A stretch of 60,000 nucleotides of DNA from Bugula neritina (GCA_964035545.1 OZ037771.1:3058128-3118127), one strand, 5' to 3'; positions 34,701 through 48,040 are shown, counted from the stretch's first letter. Translations and numbers: made by a program. Notes: generated by a model from the letters alone, not told the origin.

Positions 34701-36928
34701 TGAATTTTATTTATTATTTTGATGTGTTCAAACTCAAAGTTACAGTGACTTTACCTTTACATGAAGCAAACACAATAATTTTGACTATAGCAATCATCAT
34801 ATCCTCACAGTAAATAAGTAATACTTTCAGTTATACTCTTCACATGAATAGTATTACTATCACTATTAGTATTCATATTTTGTGCAAATGCTTAGTGTAA
34901 ATTGATATCTTGTAGCTGTCTAATATTGTAGGCATAAGGACAAGGTAACACTTCATTGTACGAATATTCGTAGCACATGTACATTCGCTAAAATAAAGAA
35001 AAAGCAACTCCTGCAATGCTTAGAAAGACCCTTGCGGTATGTTGTATAATATAGTATATTTGAATAATTCCCTTTTTCAATAGGAATAGTTTTATTAGAA
35101 TTTTCACTACTAAGGGTTATATAGAGTTTGTTGTTGCTAAGAAACAACAACACAAAAGGAAGTATTATGTAATCTATTAAAAATAAAATTTTGAAGTTAA
35201 AAATCCGATGCATGATTGCCATAATAGATTATTGACTCTGCCCCATCAAAAGACTATGCATGTCTCATGTTGCATTGGGATTTTCACAGCATCCGAGATT
35301 GAAGCATCACAACAATTTCTTGGTAATAACATTGATACAAATTTTTTGCAGCACTGGCCTTCAAAAATAACATAAGTTCCAATTTGATCATAAACTATGT
35401 ATGTTTTTGTGTTTAATCCCTTATTTTGCTTCATATACATCTACACATATAAAAATATATCTCATGTTACCTGTTTAAATGTAAATTTGGTATGTTTCTA
35501 TGTTATAATTAAACAATGTCTAAATTTACTCAATTAAGTATATATATATCAACGTTGATACCTAGTCCCATTAATAAGAATTGAGAGCTATAAACAAAAT
35601 CGAGGACTCTCGACGAAACGAAAAAATTTTGCAAAGAAAGGTAGTGTAATAATGCTATATCAGGAATTAATAAAATGTAAGCGACAATTTAGCTGATGAT
35701 GTAGTGAAGGTGCATTTTAGAAAAAGTTATGCTGCATAGTTATGTCTAATTACTATGTTAAGTTATGTAATAGAAGTAAAAATATCCATCTTTAAAATAT
35801 TTGCGCATACTTCAGAAGGTGTTGTTTATATAAGGAAACAGTATGTTAGAGCATGAATATAAATGTTGTTTTATAAATGTAGGTGACTTGTAATAATAAA
35901 CCCTGTGACCCTTAAGTACCAGTCTATTAAAGCAGTGCATTTCTCAACGTATTTAAATGTAGCCTATAAATAAAAAGACCTGTTTCTTTAAAAACTATGA
36001 TATTAAATCAATAGAATGAATGGATCTGTGAACAATGGTATTTGTTGACTTAGGGCTCATTAAACACAAGTCATTATAATGATTACCCTTTTATATAAAG
36101 CAATTTATATGCATTCCCATTGCACAGAAATCTCAATTGCATAATGTGATGGACATTACTCCTAAGCACTGATCTTCAATGTATACTCTAATGACACTGG
36201 ATACAGCAACAGGGTGAGTGCATTGTGTACAGACTATAGATACTCCAGCAAATAATCTTTGAATATCGCCGTGACATATATGTTAAATATACTTGTGGTT
36301 TAAGACTTTTTATACAAATTTATAGTTATATAGCTAGTACTGTAAAAAACTTTTAATACATCTTTAAATGATTTAAGCAAAGTTTAATAAGAGAAAGATT
36401 GTATACCAATCATGTAAGTATTAATAACAAATTCTGTTTTATACCTATGCAGTTATATATTTAATTTACAAGTTGTATGCCTATACATTGTTTTTTTATT
36501 AAACTTAAATAAATTAAAATATGTAAAAAATTAAATTATATAATGCATTTCATATAGTTTACCCAGCATTAGGCATATGATCAAGATATTTGAATTATAT
36601 ATATATATATAATGCAGTTATGTTGTGTTATACAATTATACAACATTATACACTGTTGCATTGTAGTGCTATCTTATTATGTGCATCTCGAAATATGCAG
36701 GGCTATATAATATTTCATTATAACAATATAAAATATTCTACTAATGCAATCTATTTTATCAATATTTGAAGTTATATCCAATAAATATATAATGCTATCA
36801 TATAAGGCATAACATAGTACATTTACATTATTGTTAGTAAGTATGTATCACCATTATAACTACATTGCGACAAAAATTTTGTTGATACAGTTATCGATAA
36901 AAACTAATTTACTTAAGCTATGCATTAA

Positions 36929-36975
<47 letters not shown>

Positions 36976-37744
36976 TGATATATAAACAAGTGGACAATAT
37001 TACTTTATCGGTAAGGGTGTAGCATGTAGCTGCATGTGAGTGCAGGTATAAATTCCTATCCCAATATTGATCTATTTATATTTGATTTATGACAGGAGCG
37101 CTAGTGGTGAGGTTGAAAGTCAATTGATATAAAACATGCAGAATGTATTGATTCCACTTTATTGGGGTGAGTATAGAGCACCTGAACAATAGTGTCAAAC
37201 CAGCAGTGCGTGTCATTCATGGCATTCTCTGCAAGGTGATCTCATTGTTTATATACCCATAGAGCATGCATCATGATTATATAATGTAAATTACCTTCCT
37301 GTATAAGAAGGTTCCCACAGTTTCCATTTTTACTCAAAAACAATTCAAACATTTAGGTTATAGTGAGAAATGTGAGAAAATAGCAGTTAAGGCCTATACT
37401 AACTAAGTTTAAATTCTATAACTGCTTGTATTGATATCAATAAGGACAACATAGATGAATATCTATGACGAAGAAATATCTTTAAAAAAAATTGATAGAC
37501 TAAATTAAATTTCACGAAGCTCTTATTTTGAGCTTTTAATTGGAAGTTAAAATTAAAAATACTAATTTTTTCATTTATGTTTACATAATTTAGCGAAACA
37601 TATTAGTAAGCAAAATGACCAACTATTCATAGTAGACAAGTGTTTGCTGCTTATAATTTACAAATATAGCTAAAATACAGTGCTCAGTAATTCCTAGTGC
37701 ATTCTTAAATTAATATTTTTAATTCTGGTACTGTCACTAGGTTA

Positions 37745-38087
37745 GCCTAGGGCCACACGGCGCGTATTTTCGCATGCGAAAATTGAAATCACAAGTAGCA
37801 AAGGTGTCCACTGTAGCGTCAGTGATGCGTGATAAATAAAACTTTCATTTTTAAATCGCACTCGCTTTCAATAAAACGCAATTTACTGGAATGTAGCACT
37901 AAAATAAAGAAGTTGGGCTCGCTGAATAACTATCAGCCAATTAGGTGACGACGACAGAGACGATTCGCACTTGCGTTGAGAATGCAGAGCGACAAGTGCG
38001 AAGGTTTCTCAACGCGCACAGTGGACACCTTTGCTACTTGTGATTTCAATTTTCGCATGCGAAAATACGCACCGTGTGGCCCTAGGC
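37745..38087. mobile_element. PIF/Harbinger-like MITE with 70-bp terminal inverted repeats
   Basis: The 343-bp element has ends GCCTAGGGCCACACGG...CCGTGTGGCCCTAGGC. The 70-bp inverted repeats (37745-37814 and 38018-38087) differ at one position (position 17). It is flanked by the trinucleotide TTA on both sides (37742-37744 and 38088-38090). A 3-bp TTA/TWA target duplication and a G/C-rich terminus are typical of PIF/Harbinger elements. The interior has no transposase frame, so it is a non-autonomous copy. High arm identity suggests fairly recent insertion. Confidence 0.85.
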
Positions 38088-38264
38088 TTATTCAGTAAAA
38101 TTTAGTTGAATTAAAAGACTTACTTATTTTTAGAAATCACTTCATTGCATAATGATTAAGTACGCAGTGCAAATATTGCAGCTATTCTCTCAACCTGTCT
38201 TGGAATTATCTCAAAACTCTAGCAGTATTTCTTCTCAGACACACTTATTAAAACCCTGTTGCAG

Positions 38265-41200
38265 GTTTGATTTTACAAGCATTGTTAAAGCAAGGGGAGG
38301 CAAACCCTGATGCCAAGAGGTTGTTCCAGGACTTATTGATAAAGAATAACTACAACAAGTTGATTCGGCCAGTAGCCAACAATAATGACACTCTGACAGT
38401 GAAGTTGGGTTTGAGGTTGTCTCAGCTAATAGGCATTGTGAGTAGCAGGTTTACGTACTTTTCTTAATTTGTAAATTGCATGAGTTATATTATGTAATAT
38501 CAGTCATGTTTTTGTAATGCAATTTGACATTGAATTATGTTTATAATACTACTTGGAAAGATTTTGAGTAAAATTGCAATGAAAGTTATTAATACATAAT
38601 AATAATTATATATTTAATAGTTATATAAAATATTATACTTTCTTGAATTATTGTGCATATAGCATAAATGGTATTTATAATAAAGCCTAGCTAACATATT
38701 CTAACTATATTTTACTACATAAGTGAAGTTTTCAACACAAATTGCCATGCACTATTATATAAGCTATAACTATATATTTTCTATTCTGATATATAGCTGG
38801 ATCGAGCAGTAAACAGGGTTCAGCACAATTAGTTTTGTTTTTTAATGTCATTTTTTCACTCTAGGATGAGAAAAACCAAATTATGACAACCAACGTATGG
38901 CTGAGCCAGGTGAGGAAATATTTCTGTCTTTTCCAGTTTATACTCACATGAATGATTATTATAAAGCACACAAAGCCACTAATATAATACAGCTGTACTT
39001 GTACAAACAATAATATATTGAGTTGAGCATATTGTAGTATATAATATATAGTATATACAAGTATACCTACTATTCTAAAAGAGTACATGTAACTTTATAC
39101 ACAAAATACACATATGCCTGCACCACCTTTAGATTTTAGTTATACCCCTGAAGGCTGAGCATATTGTTAATTACATTAGTCAGCCATTGTATAAATCTCC
39201 TCCCTAACCTTAAAAGAATGGGAAGATTTGAATCTGAAATGGGACCCAGCAGAATATGGTAATGTGCAAGTATTGTATGTCCCTTCAGAAGATATTTGGC
39301 TTCCTGATATAGTATTATATAATAAGTGAGTTTGATCTTAGCACCCCACATTTCAGTTTCAACATATATTTGAAGCAGTGAAGCCTTAACCATCACCACC
39401 GTGTAGATTGTGAGTGTCGGTTTGAAAACAATTTTCTTAAAGTTTTGAACAAACTTTTACATTATTAGAAGACGATATATTTTTATGCTTGCAATAATTA
39501 TTATACACCTGAAGCTATTTGTATTTCTGGGTGTTTATCTTGCACTCCCGCACACATTCAGTTGCAAATCATGCTTATTGTTAGGAGTGGGAAGATTTTC
39601 ATTTTATTTGGGACCCTAAAGATTACGGAGGTGTTGATTTGTTATATGTTCCATCGGAAGATGTTTGGACACCTGATATTGTCCTTTACAACAAGTAAGA
39701 GTTATGTGCACTTGTCCTTGGAATACTTTGTGAAGCAACAGCATGTTATTCTTTTCTTTCATGTGTATATACTAGAGATGATCTATGAACTTTAACCCTT
39801 TGGTGTATACAGGTTAAGCTAAGAAGTAAAAATTAATCGAAGCCTGTGTTCTAAATAAAAAAAATATAATAAAATAGATTATGCTCTCCCAAGAATTGCA
39901 GCTTACATTCTACATTTAAGAAGCTTAGACTATTGAAATTTTTGACTACGAACACCTAATTGCAGTCAGCAGTTAATTTTTTATTTGCATGTTGCAGTAA
40001 GATTTTGGTTTTGTTGGCCTAATTTTGAATAACTTTAGTAAATTCTTGAGTTGAGAAAAACATTTTCAACAATGTCAGCCCAAGTTAAGGTTATTAATTT
40101 GGATGAATTTCCAAAAATCTGCTTCTATGTATTCAAAGAGATGTTTTATGTAGTCAAATAACTGAGAGGGGGACAGCAAAGCAAAAGTGGATAAACCATA
40201 TTGTTCTGTTGTATAGCACTAGGCACTCAGCTAAAGTAAACTGTATTATATACACTCAAGGATGCCAATATTCTGTTTAGCTTGTGGTTTTAGTACTTTT
40301 GATTTTAAGTTTGTGGTGCTGCAACGTCTTTTTCTACAATCTTCTACAGAATTTACTCAAAAGACTGTTGCACTTCCATCGTAGTATAGCTAATGTCCTA
40401 CTGTTTGCAGTGCAGATGGGAACTATCAAGTAACCCTTATGACCAAAGCTACTCTCCACTCCAATGGAAGGGTGTTCTGGGAGCCACCCGCCATTTACAA
40501 AAGCTCCTGTACCATAGACGTAGAGTTCTTTCCTTTTGATGAGCAAACATGTGGCATGAAGTTTGGTTCATGGACTTATGATGGCATTAAGGTAAAGATG
40601 AACTAACGTGTATCTTTTACTTGCCTAATTGATAAGCGCATTAACATATGTTGTAATTATAGTGAAAATATGATGGGGAAACCCGCAGCATGAAAGTTTT
40701 TAGGTTCAATCACCTTTTTATCAACAATTATTTATTAGCTCATCAAAATTCAATTAGAACTAGCAGTTTGTTTATTGAAAACTGTAAAAAATTTATTTTA
40801 CTTCAATTAACTAAAAACAATTCACCAGTGGAAAAATAAGAATAAATGTTTTTATACGTTTTTTAAAACTCAAAGCAGAAAAGTAAAGCTTTGCATTTGA
40901 ATAAACGATTCTCTGCATTAACTCAGGTTGATTTAAAGCATAAAGACCAGGCAGATGTTTCTGGGGAAGTTCACATTCCAAAGGCTATAGACATGTCAGG
41001 CTATTACAGATCATTTATATGGGACGTTATGGCCGTGCCCGCAAAGAGAAGTGAAGTTACGTACCCATGCTGTCCACAGTATTACCCAGACGTGACATTC
41101 AAAATAACAATCAGACGAAAGACCCTATTCTACACCGTGAATCTCATAATACCATGCGTCGCTATCTCCTTCTTGACAGTGTTTGTATTTTATCTACCAT

Positions 41201-42933
41201 CAGATTCGGGAGAGAAAATAACTCTATGTATCTCCATTTTACTTTCGCTAACTGTGTTCTTCCTTCTATTGGCTGATCTAATACCTCCGACCTCCCTAGT
41301 TGTACCGCTGATTGGTAAATATTTGCTATTCACTATGATCCTGGTGACACTGTCCGTAATTATCACTGTCATAGTCTTGAACATTCACAACCGCACCTAC
41401 GCGACACACACTATGCCACCGTGGCTCAGGTGCGTAGCTCTAGAGATATTACCCACAATTCTGTTTATGCAAAAACTTAAACTAAGGTCAGCGATGAAAG
41501 TGAAAAAGAAACTAGATGTTGAGTCTCCGAAAATTAGGAACAGGTAAATAATTGTCAAGTATACTAAATCATTGTGGCTTGAAAATTTCCCAGTGAATTC
41601 AATTATTAAATGAATGTTAAAGTGTTTTGGGCAAGAGCTAATCTCACCGTTTTAATCCTATTGCGGTAAACGGAAGCAACAGCTAAAATAAAAGTAGAAG
41701 GATATTTCATTTTTTATTAGCTAAATTTTTATAAGTTATCACTCAAAAATGATCGAAAATATAATATAAACTATATAAGTAGCATAGGTTATTATAAAAC
41801 TTGTAGATCCTTTTCTTTAAATTTGATCATTTTCATAAACAGAGTAAATGGGGCTTCTGAGGCAAGGAAATTGCTCATCTCCCCAACAAAGGAATCGGTT
41901 AGGTCTGACATTGCTGGCCCGTGTTCACGAGATTCTCATGCGGGACTCAGGGTGTCTTCTACTGACGTCCCAACCCCGAAACTAAGGAAAAGAAAGTTGC
42001 CCCCAGAAGTTGAAAGAGCTTTGGAAGGCGTCCAACATATTGCAAACCATATAAAAGAAGATATTGACTATGAACAAGTTAGTTATTATAGTCATGTTAG
42101 ATATCTTTTAGTGAACTGTAACATTGTGTTAATTTGATTTAGAAAAACTGCCTAGAAATGTATAATTTGGAAATGCTGTACATATAAAACTGGAGTTATC
42201 AGCCTTGTGTAGAAAGCTGTTCATGTAGTTTGGAGTTGTCGGTACATCATGATAGACTAAGACTCGGCCTCATGATTTACTGCTTATTCTCCTGCATATT
42301 TCATCAAATGCACAACTGCAAATGTATTCCTTTGAAATTATTTGAACTTTGAGTAATTGTCTAAAATATTACAGTCAGAATTAAAACTGAATTAGTCTTA
42401 TTTGTATTGTAACTATGCAACTATGTTAACCTAACCTTCTATTTTTTCCAAGCAATTAGATTCTTAAAGAATAATTTAAACCTCAGTATTTCAACTAAAA
42501 TTTTGTTTAAATTTCATGATCGCCCAGTAAGCTACTACACACTGTTTTAATAGACAAAATGGACTTTGAATTAATTATTAAAAGTTATAAAATGGAGAAC
42601 AACATTTGGCATAAAAATCTTCGGCTCAAATTTTTATTAAAAATAAGTATTGTATGCTTAGTTGAAATTCACTCCGCTATCATAAGATGTGCATCTCTAT
42701 AAAAATAACATTGCAGATGAAAAACATATAATTAAAATTCCCTTAACAATGAAAATTATAAAAATAAATATTTCTTCCTTCAGATACAAGAAGAGTGGAA
42801 ATTCATGGCTATGGTTATAGACAGGTTGTTTTTATGGCTCTTCACTACAGCTTGCCTGGTTGGCACATTTGGAATTATACTACAAGCACCTACACTGTAT
42901 GATGGTGCTAAACCTATGGATGCCGGGATATAG
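38265..42933 (+). CDS. Nicotinic acetylcholine receptor subunit, alpha type (5' exon missing)
   Basis: Exons: 38265-38437, 38865-38909, an alternative pair 39217-39325 or 39585-39694, 40411-40591, 40927-41543, 41843-42077 and 42784-42933 (TAG). Visible in order: the N-terminal extracellular helix region ([12 protein letters not shown]); TTNVWLSQ; loop D Trp and loop [10 protein letters not shown]; the Cys-loop [15 protein letters not shown]; vicinal cysteines YPCC of loop C, which define an alpha subunit; M1 [18 protein letters not shown]2 beginning [14 protein letters not shown], whose GEK is typical of cation channels; M3; a cytoplasmic loop; the amphipathic [18 protein letters not shown]; and M4 [18 protein letters not shown]. 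The M1-M3 residues look closer to heteromeric insect/vertebrate alpha types than to alpha7. The protein is a plasma-membrane, acetylcholine-gated pentamer subunit. The signal-peptide exon (ending in phase 1) was not found. The duplicated exon is described separately. Confidence 0.93.
39217..39325 (+). other. Duplicated nicotinic receptor exon, copy a
   Basis: Encodes [15 protein letters not shown]...[10 protein letters not shown], homologous along its whole length to the exon at 39585-39694 (about 70% amino-acid identity by eye) and free of stops. The only usable acceptor AG (39215-39216) overlaps the G of the first GAA codon. Canonical splicing from the 38909 donor would therefore read CAG AAT GGG AAG ATT TGA, a -1 frameshift with an immediate stop. 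The donor at its end (AA|GTGAGT) is normal and in the same phase as copy b. Confidence 0.7.
39585..39694 (+). other. Duplicated nicotinic receptor exon, copy b (in-frame)
   Basis: Encodes [20 protein letters not shown]...[10 protein letters not shown]. The acceptor TTAG|GAG keeps frame with the preceding exon, and the donor AA|GTAAGA joins the Cys-loop exon in phase. It covers agonist-binding loops D and A. It is the copy that yields a normal receptor. Confidence 0.85.
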
Positions 42934-43198
42934 GACAGTAACTGAGGCTACAGATAATTATCTATCAACAAGAAATAAGGCTACAACTAGTTTAAAAAAT
43001 TGTACAATTAGTTGACTATTCAGAAAGATTACTAAAAAATTACTTTAAAACAATAATTATAGATAAATTAATTTCAACATTTCTCAGACTTATTTTTTAA
43101 AATATAAAACTGTACATATACTTTTCACATATACTATTGAGTTTTGGTGATGTCATGCCATTCATACCAAAATGTTATCAAATTCAATCATTAGAAAT

Positions 43199-43241
43199 TT
43201 TAATATCATTCTATAAAAATTATAATATAATGTATAATAAA
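43199..43241. promoter_or_regulatory. Facing polyadenylation signals between receptor and GUCD1 genes
   Basis: AATAAA on the plus strand at 43236-43241 (about 300 bases after the receptor stop) and ATTAAA on the minus strand at 43199-43204 (about 160 bases after the GUCD1 stop). If both are used, the two 3' untranslated regions overlap by some tens of bases. Confidence 0.4.
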
Positions 43242-43364
43242 CTATTTTTCAATATATAAATATTTCTAAACTAAAACATGTAGCACCAACTTGGCATTAA
43301 CACAGAGAGAAGATAACTTCAAGATTGTCTGTATTTTCATTCTAACTTCCACGACAGGCGGCTG

Positions 43365-46300
43365 TTAGAGTGAAAACTTCACCAACAGCAGATCTTCGTC
43401 TGTACCCCTTGCAACCCGCCCTCTATCAAACGTTTGAACGGAGCAGTAGCACGGCCCTACAAACAGGAAACAATCTCTTCTATCAGCCAAGTCTTACTTC
43501 TACTGCTTCTATACAATAGGTTATTTCAAAACACCAAATTGCAACAATTACCCAGCTCTGTATAATCCGCTTTAAGCAACATCGAAATCTTACTGTTACT
43601 TCATGAAATACTACGAGGTTGAGAAATTTGTATAGCAGGTAACATGCTAATACAACACAGAGATGGTGTTAGTCAGGAACACATGCTATCCTGCTTTTAG
43701 TTTTAGCTGACATTGCTAGTTTCGTATTATTTTACAATCTGCAGTGACAACTTGTTACATAATTACCGGAACTACGGGATGGATTGTGGAAGACGACCTC
43801 ATCATTTGCCAGATTTATTTTCGTCACAAGTATGAAATGACCTAAAATAAATTGAACAGAAATCTATGGTCAAAGGTTGTAAAGAAACTGTGATGATATG
43901 CAGGTTTTATTTAATGAAAAAAGTGGAATCAGCTACGAGATAAAGAAGAAAGAGAGTAAAACGCATTCAATTAACTGCTTACCTTGGTAACTCCCAAAGG
44001 TGAAACAGAGCTTGGAGCATAAACTCGAACAAGTCTGCAACACAGTTTGAGTAATCAATGTCATATTTCGAATATAATTTGAATGCAATTTAAGTAATAA
44101 TAACATTAAAACAATGCAAATAACAGCTAGCATATAGGAAGATACTTAATTAGTTGAAACGGATTTCAACTTTGATTGAGTTTCAAAATTTTCACAGATG
44201 TATACAGTTGCTGCATAATTAATGCCATTTCATAATTAAAATTTATCATTTGCATCGATAGTGCAGCATATGACTCTGGAATGTGTTCTCACTGTGGCTT
44301 TTGGTTTACTACAGTCTTATCACTAAACTAAATAATTTTAAACATGCCTTAATATTATTTTTACAGCAGTTTTATCATAATTATCCAGAATGAGAAAACC
44401 GTCAGATGCAAAAAAAGTAGTAAGTATACTAACTAAATGCTTGTTTTTAGATTTGTCTATTCACTGTAAGCTCTGAACGTACAAAAACATTAGCACTACA
44501 GCCTTATTGGATAGTAGAAAACAGCATCCACACTATTCTAATACTCTTCAAATAAAGTATGCTTTAAATTAAAACATAATAAAATGTAAAGCTTGCAGCT
44601 ACAGCTAACAGGAGCATAATTGCACAAGAGAAAACTACTCTTAAAAACATGATATTATGTAGCTCAACTAATAGATTTATATACCTGCATGACATCATGA
44701 CAACAGGTACAGCCCATGAGATTCCAGTCGACTAGGGCTATGAGCAAACACCCACCAACTTCCAATAACTCAGAAACTCTGGCTATAGTCAAGTGCCTAT
44801 GTAAGAAGAAGAAAACTCCAAAAATAGTGAAAACAAAACTACTAATGTAACCAGCATTCTTCACATTCAACTGTTAGACAAGGAGAGAGGAGCAGAAAGT
44901 TGAACCCAACAAATATCAGTTTAGAGGAAGCATTGACAACCACGCATTACGCTAATAGTCAGCAGTAGTAGCTTTGATATATAATAGCACATATTATATA
45001 GCACATATATAGCACAATGCTAGATAGAAATGCTTCATCCAGGCACTTGAAAGCACACGGCAGCAAATACTTAGAAAGTCAGCGAGCAAGCTGATACTAC
45101 TGATCATCACCTACATGGCCGTACTCTCGTATCTGTGCTGCTTAGCTGTACATTCACCTTTATACAAGTATACTGTCTAACTTATGACCATTAGTCTAAC
45201 ATTCAACATGAGCAGTGAATAGTAAGCTGCTAGTAGTAATAGTAGATTTACAAGATAACTTACTCTTGTATGCAAGAAATACCACACTGCAGCGCTTCTA
45301 TGAACAGATTGTCTACTCGCTCTTTGTCATTGCGAAAATTGGACTTATAGAATGGCTGCAAAATTACCAGACATAATTTATTATATTTAAATACAACATT
45401 GACATATATTTTTGCACTAAAACTATATATTTAAATATAATATTATCATATATGATTAAACTATAAATATATATAAATACAATCTCAAAATATATATTTA
45501 TACACATAACATAAACATAATTTCATTTTTAGCATTCCAAATCGAGTAAGAAATTTGACTAGCAGAATGCTGCATTTATAATATCAGTTCAATATCCTGC
45601 ATGATAAACTGTTTTGCAGTTTAAATAAAACTCAATCTTGTATTTGACTTGCACTATCATAATGAATGTACAATGTTTAGCAAACTAAAGAACATACCAA
45701 GGCAGCGTGACCAGTATCAACCTCACAACTCAGAGTATACAAGGTGCATTGGAAACCATATTTCGACAGTATGCAGGCCAAATCAATTGTGTATACACTA
45801 AAATATAAGTCTGAGGTTTACATATCCTTACAAATATCTGAAATGAATACTACAGCATATTTATAATTCAACAAATACTTCAACTTATATTTTTCTTATA
45901 AAACTTGTAAATATTTACATATAAATAACGCAAAATCTTCATGATTAACTATCGTAGAACATTATATATATATATATACATTAGTAATGTGCCTGATGAT
46001 TGCTGTAAGGAGCACAAAACTAATAGTTGCACAAAAAATGTAAAATCAACATCAACAGGTTAAATTTTTTTCATTAATTATATATGTAAATAATAATAAA
46101 CTATATTATTTATTTGATAAAAAACATTACCTGTGATAAAGTCTGATGTCCTTCATATACTTCGGCATCAAATCTAAATCTTTATTTAGAGATCTACAAC
46201 AATTAATGAAATTGTTTATTTAAAAATAAACAGAAGTTAAGAATATTTTATTACAATGATACTAAGATACAGTAAATAGAGAATAGTGAGATAGATAACA

Positions 46301-46826
46301 AACTAATTTACAAATTATGATGCATAACACAAGCTAATCATGTTTGTCTAAAAAGGGCTTGTGTTTATTGTTAGAGTAAAAAATGTGGCAATAAAATGCT
46401 GGAAAATAAATTAAGTGTACTCTAATAAACAGACGAGTCCAATTGTGACATTGTGATTAGTGGAATACAAGTGAGACAATGCTGGTAATGTTCTGTAGTG
46501 CTACTCAAAAACAGGCAGCAATAAACCTTGGAGTCTGAAATAAATCCCAACTGAAAAAATAAAATGCTACACCCGAATTAATATATTATGATATAAAATT
46601 TACTATAATCAAATTTTAACATTAAATTTTAAGCTCAAAATAATAAGATATTTTTGATAAGCTGTATGGGAACCCAAGAATATAACTGTGGCTAAAATAT
46701 CGAGTTTTGGAATTTTTCTCGTTTTCACTTACTTCAACACCATTTTTACACAAGCAAGCCCACAATCCCAGTTGGCCTGTTGTTGAACATGCTTTACACT
46801 AAGCATTTGAACATCCATCCATTCAA
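43365..46826 (-). CDS. GUCD1: GUCD1-like protein (guanylyl cyclase domain-containing 1 family)
   Basis: Eight exons on the minus strand: 46826-46733, 46193-46131, 45797-45698, 45355-45264, 44796-44685, 44034-43983, 43841-43767, 43456-43365 (TAA). All are GT-AG and in phase, giving about 226 residues. The first coding exon (ending in phase 1) is not identified; it should encode only a short N-terminus upstream of 46826. Conserved blocks in order are HVQQQANWDCGLACVKMVLK, YTIDLACILSKYGF, PFYKSNF...RVDNLF, IARVSELLEVGGCLLIALVD, CSSLCSKLCFTFGSYQG, HFILVTK and the C-terminal GTDEDLLLVKF. The family has a papain-like/C39-like fold with Cys in WDCGLAC and His in GHFI, and its biochemical activity is poorly known despite the name. 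It is convergent with the receptor gene, 431 bases between stop codons. Confidence 0.88.
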
Positions 46827-48040
46827 CTGAAAAAATACATTAAATATAAAAATTTACACAAAACAATTACATTTAAATAGTTATGGCCCATTATTCTTAA
46901 TAATCCTATTCACTTTCAGTTGACTCACTGGGACAGTTATTTTAAACACAATTATAAACCTAGCCTTAATCCTAAGGGTCAGAGTATAGTATAGTATAGT
47001 TACATTGATATTGGCCTTGAATTAAATTTATTGATATTATTTTGTATTGTATAATTGATAATAAATTAAAATATACATACATTATTATTATATATAAACT
47101 TCATAACTGATAACTATAACTATTAGTATTATCAACTTATTATTAAATTTATAACTTTAATAGTAGAACTTCATAATAATAATGGCAAAAATGTGCAAAC
47201 AGTAACACTGCGTGAGTCTATAGTTTTTATAAAATAAATAAATATATTAGAAATAATAATAAAAGATAACTATAGGTTATAGAATAGATCATCATTTATC
47301 ATTTTTCATGGCTGAGCAAATGTCTACTTAATACTAATAAAAAATCTAGCTAGAATATCAAATTTTACTAATAAATATTAATAAACTCCGGCTAAAATTA
47401 AAATTCCAAGTCCAACAGCAATCAATAGTAATACTACATTTGCTTAAACTTTGGGTTTTACTTTTAAACTAAAACGGGTTTAACTTTAACTTTAAGCTTC
47501 AGCTTCCAATGACAATTAATCGACCAGATTTTCTACAATATAAAAAATAACTATTAAGTGCTAGTTCTCAATTGATTGGACGCCTATCTACTATCTTTAA
47601 ATACATACTATATTTATAATCTATTCCAAAACAAACATATAAATATAATTGTTACTGTTAGGTGTTGAGATGCTGAGCTATCGCTGAGAAGGAAACGCGA
47701 AGCTGTAGAAATAACTTGACTCGCTACCACTGAGCAATAAAAGATAGCTGTTGAAACATAATAAAAATCGGCTTGTCCGACAATGTGGTAAATGGCTCAC
47801 ATCGTTAGTACGTAATGGTTAGGACAACTCCTATAATTAAACACTTGGATAAATGTATAGTATTTCAGGATTTTTTATCAATTCTAAGGTTCACTGAAGG
47901 TCTGCTAGGTACATAATATGTTTGAATCGTGAGTTATATATAAGCATCACATCACAAATTTAGAGAGATTCCGCCAACATTGTCTTCAAAATATTATCCA
48001 AATAAAATGGCTGGACACTCATGTTCATGTTGCCATAATG
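46827..48040. other. AT-rich region upstream of GUCD1-like gene
   Basis: Should hold the missing GUCD1 first exon and promoter. I see no convincing short coding exon ending in phase 1. The sequence is low complexity with scattered TTATTA motifs. Confidence 0.4.

Larger units (their letters stand above)
34180..38264. other. Intergenic region between divergent HELQ and nicotinic receptor genes
   Basis: HELQ begins leftward at 34179. The receptor runs rightward and its missing first exon (signal peptide) should lie here or inside its first intron. I could not identify that exon. Contents seen: a GAT/ATC-rich low-complexity tract at about 34385-34700, a (TA)n run at about 36925-36972 and a MITE at 37745-38087. 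Otherwise it is AT-rich sequence without recognisable genes. Confidence 0.55.

Noticed and set aside
39136-39399. Minus-strand 87-codon frame
   Set aside because: Antisense to the duplicated nicotinic receptor exon copy a; no homology or splice logic on the minus strand.
43357-43518. Plus-strand 53-codon open frame after a strong acceptor, looking like a terminal coding exon
   Set aside because: The minus strand of the same DNA encodes the conserved GUCD1 C-terminus (GTDEDLLLVKF) in correct phase with its upstream exons, so the plus frame is a shadow.
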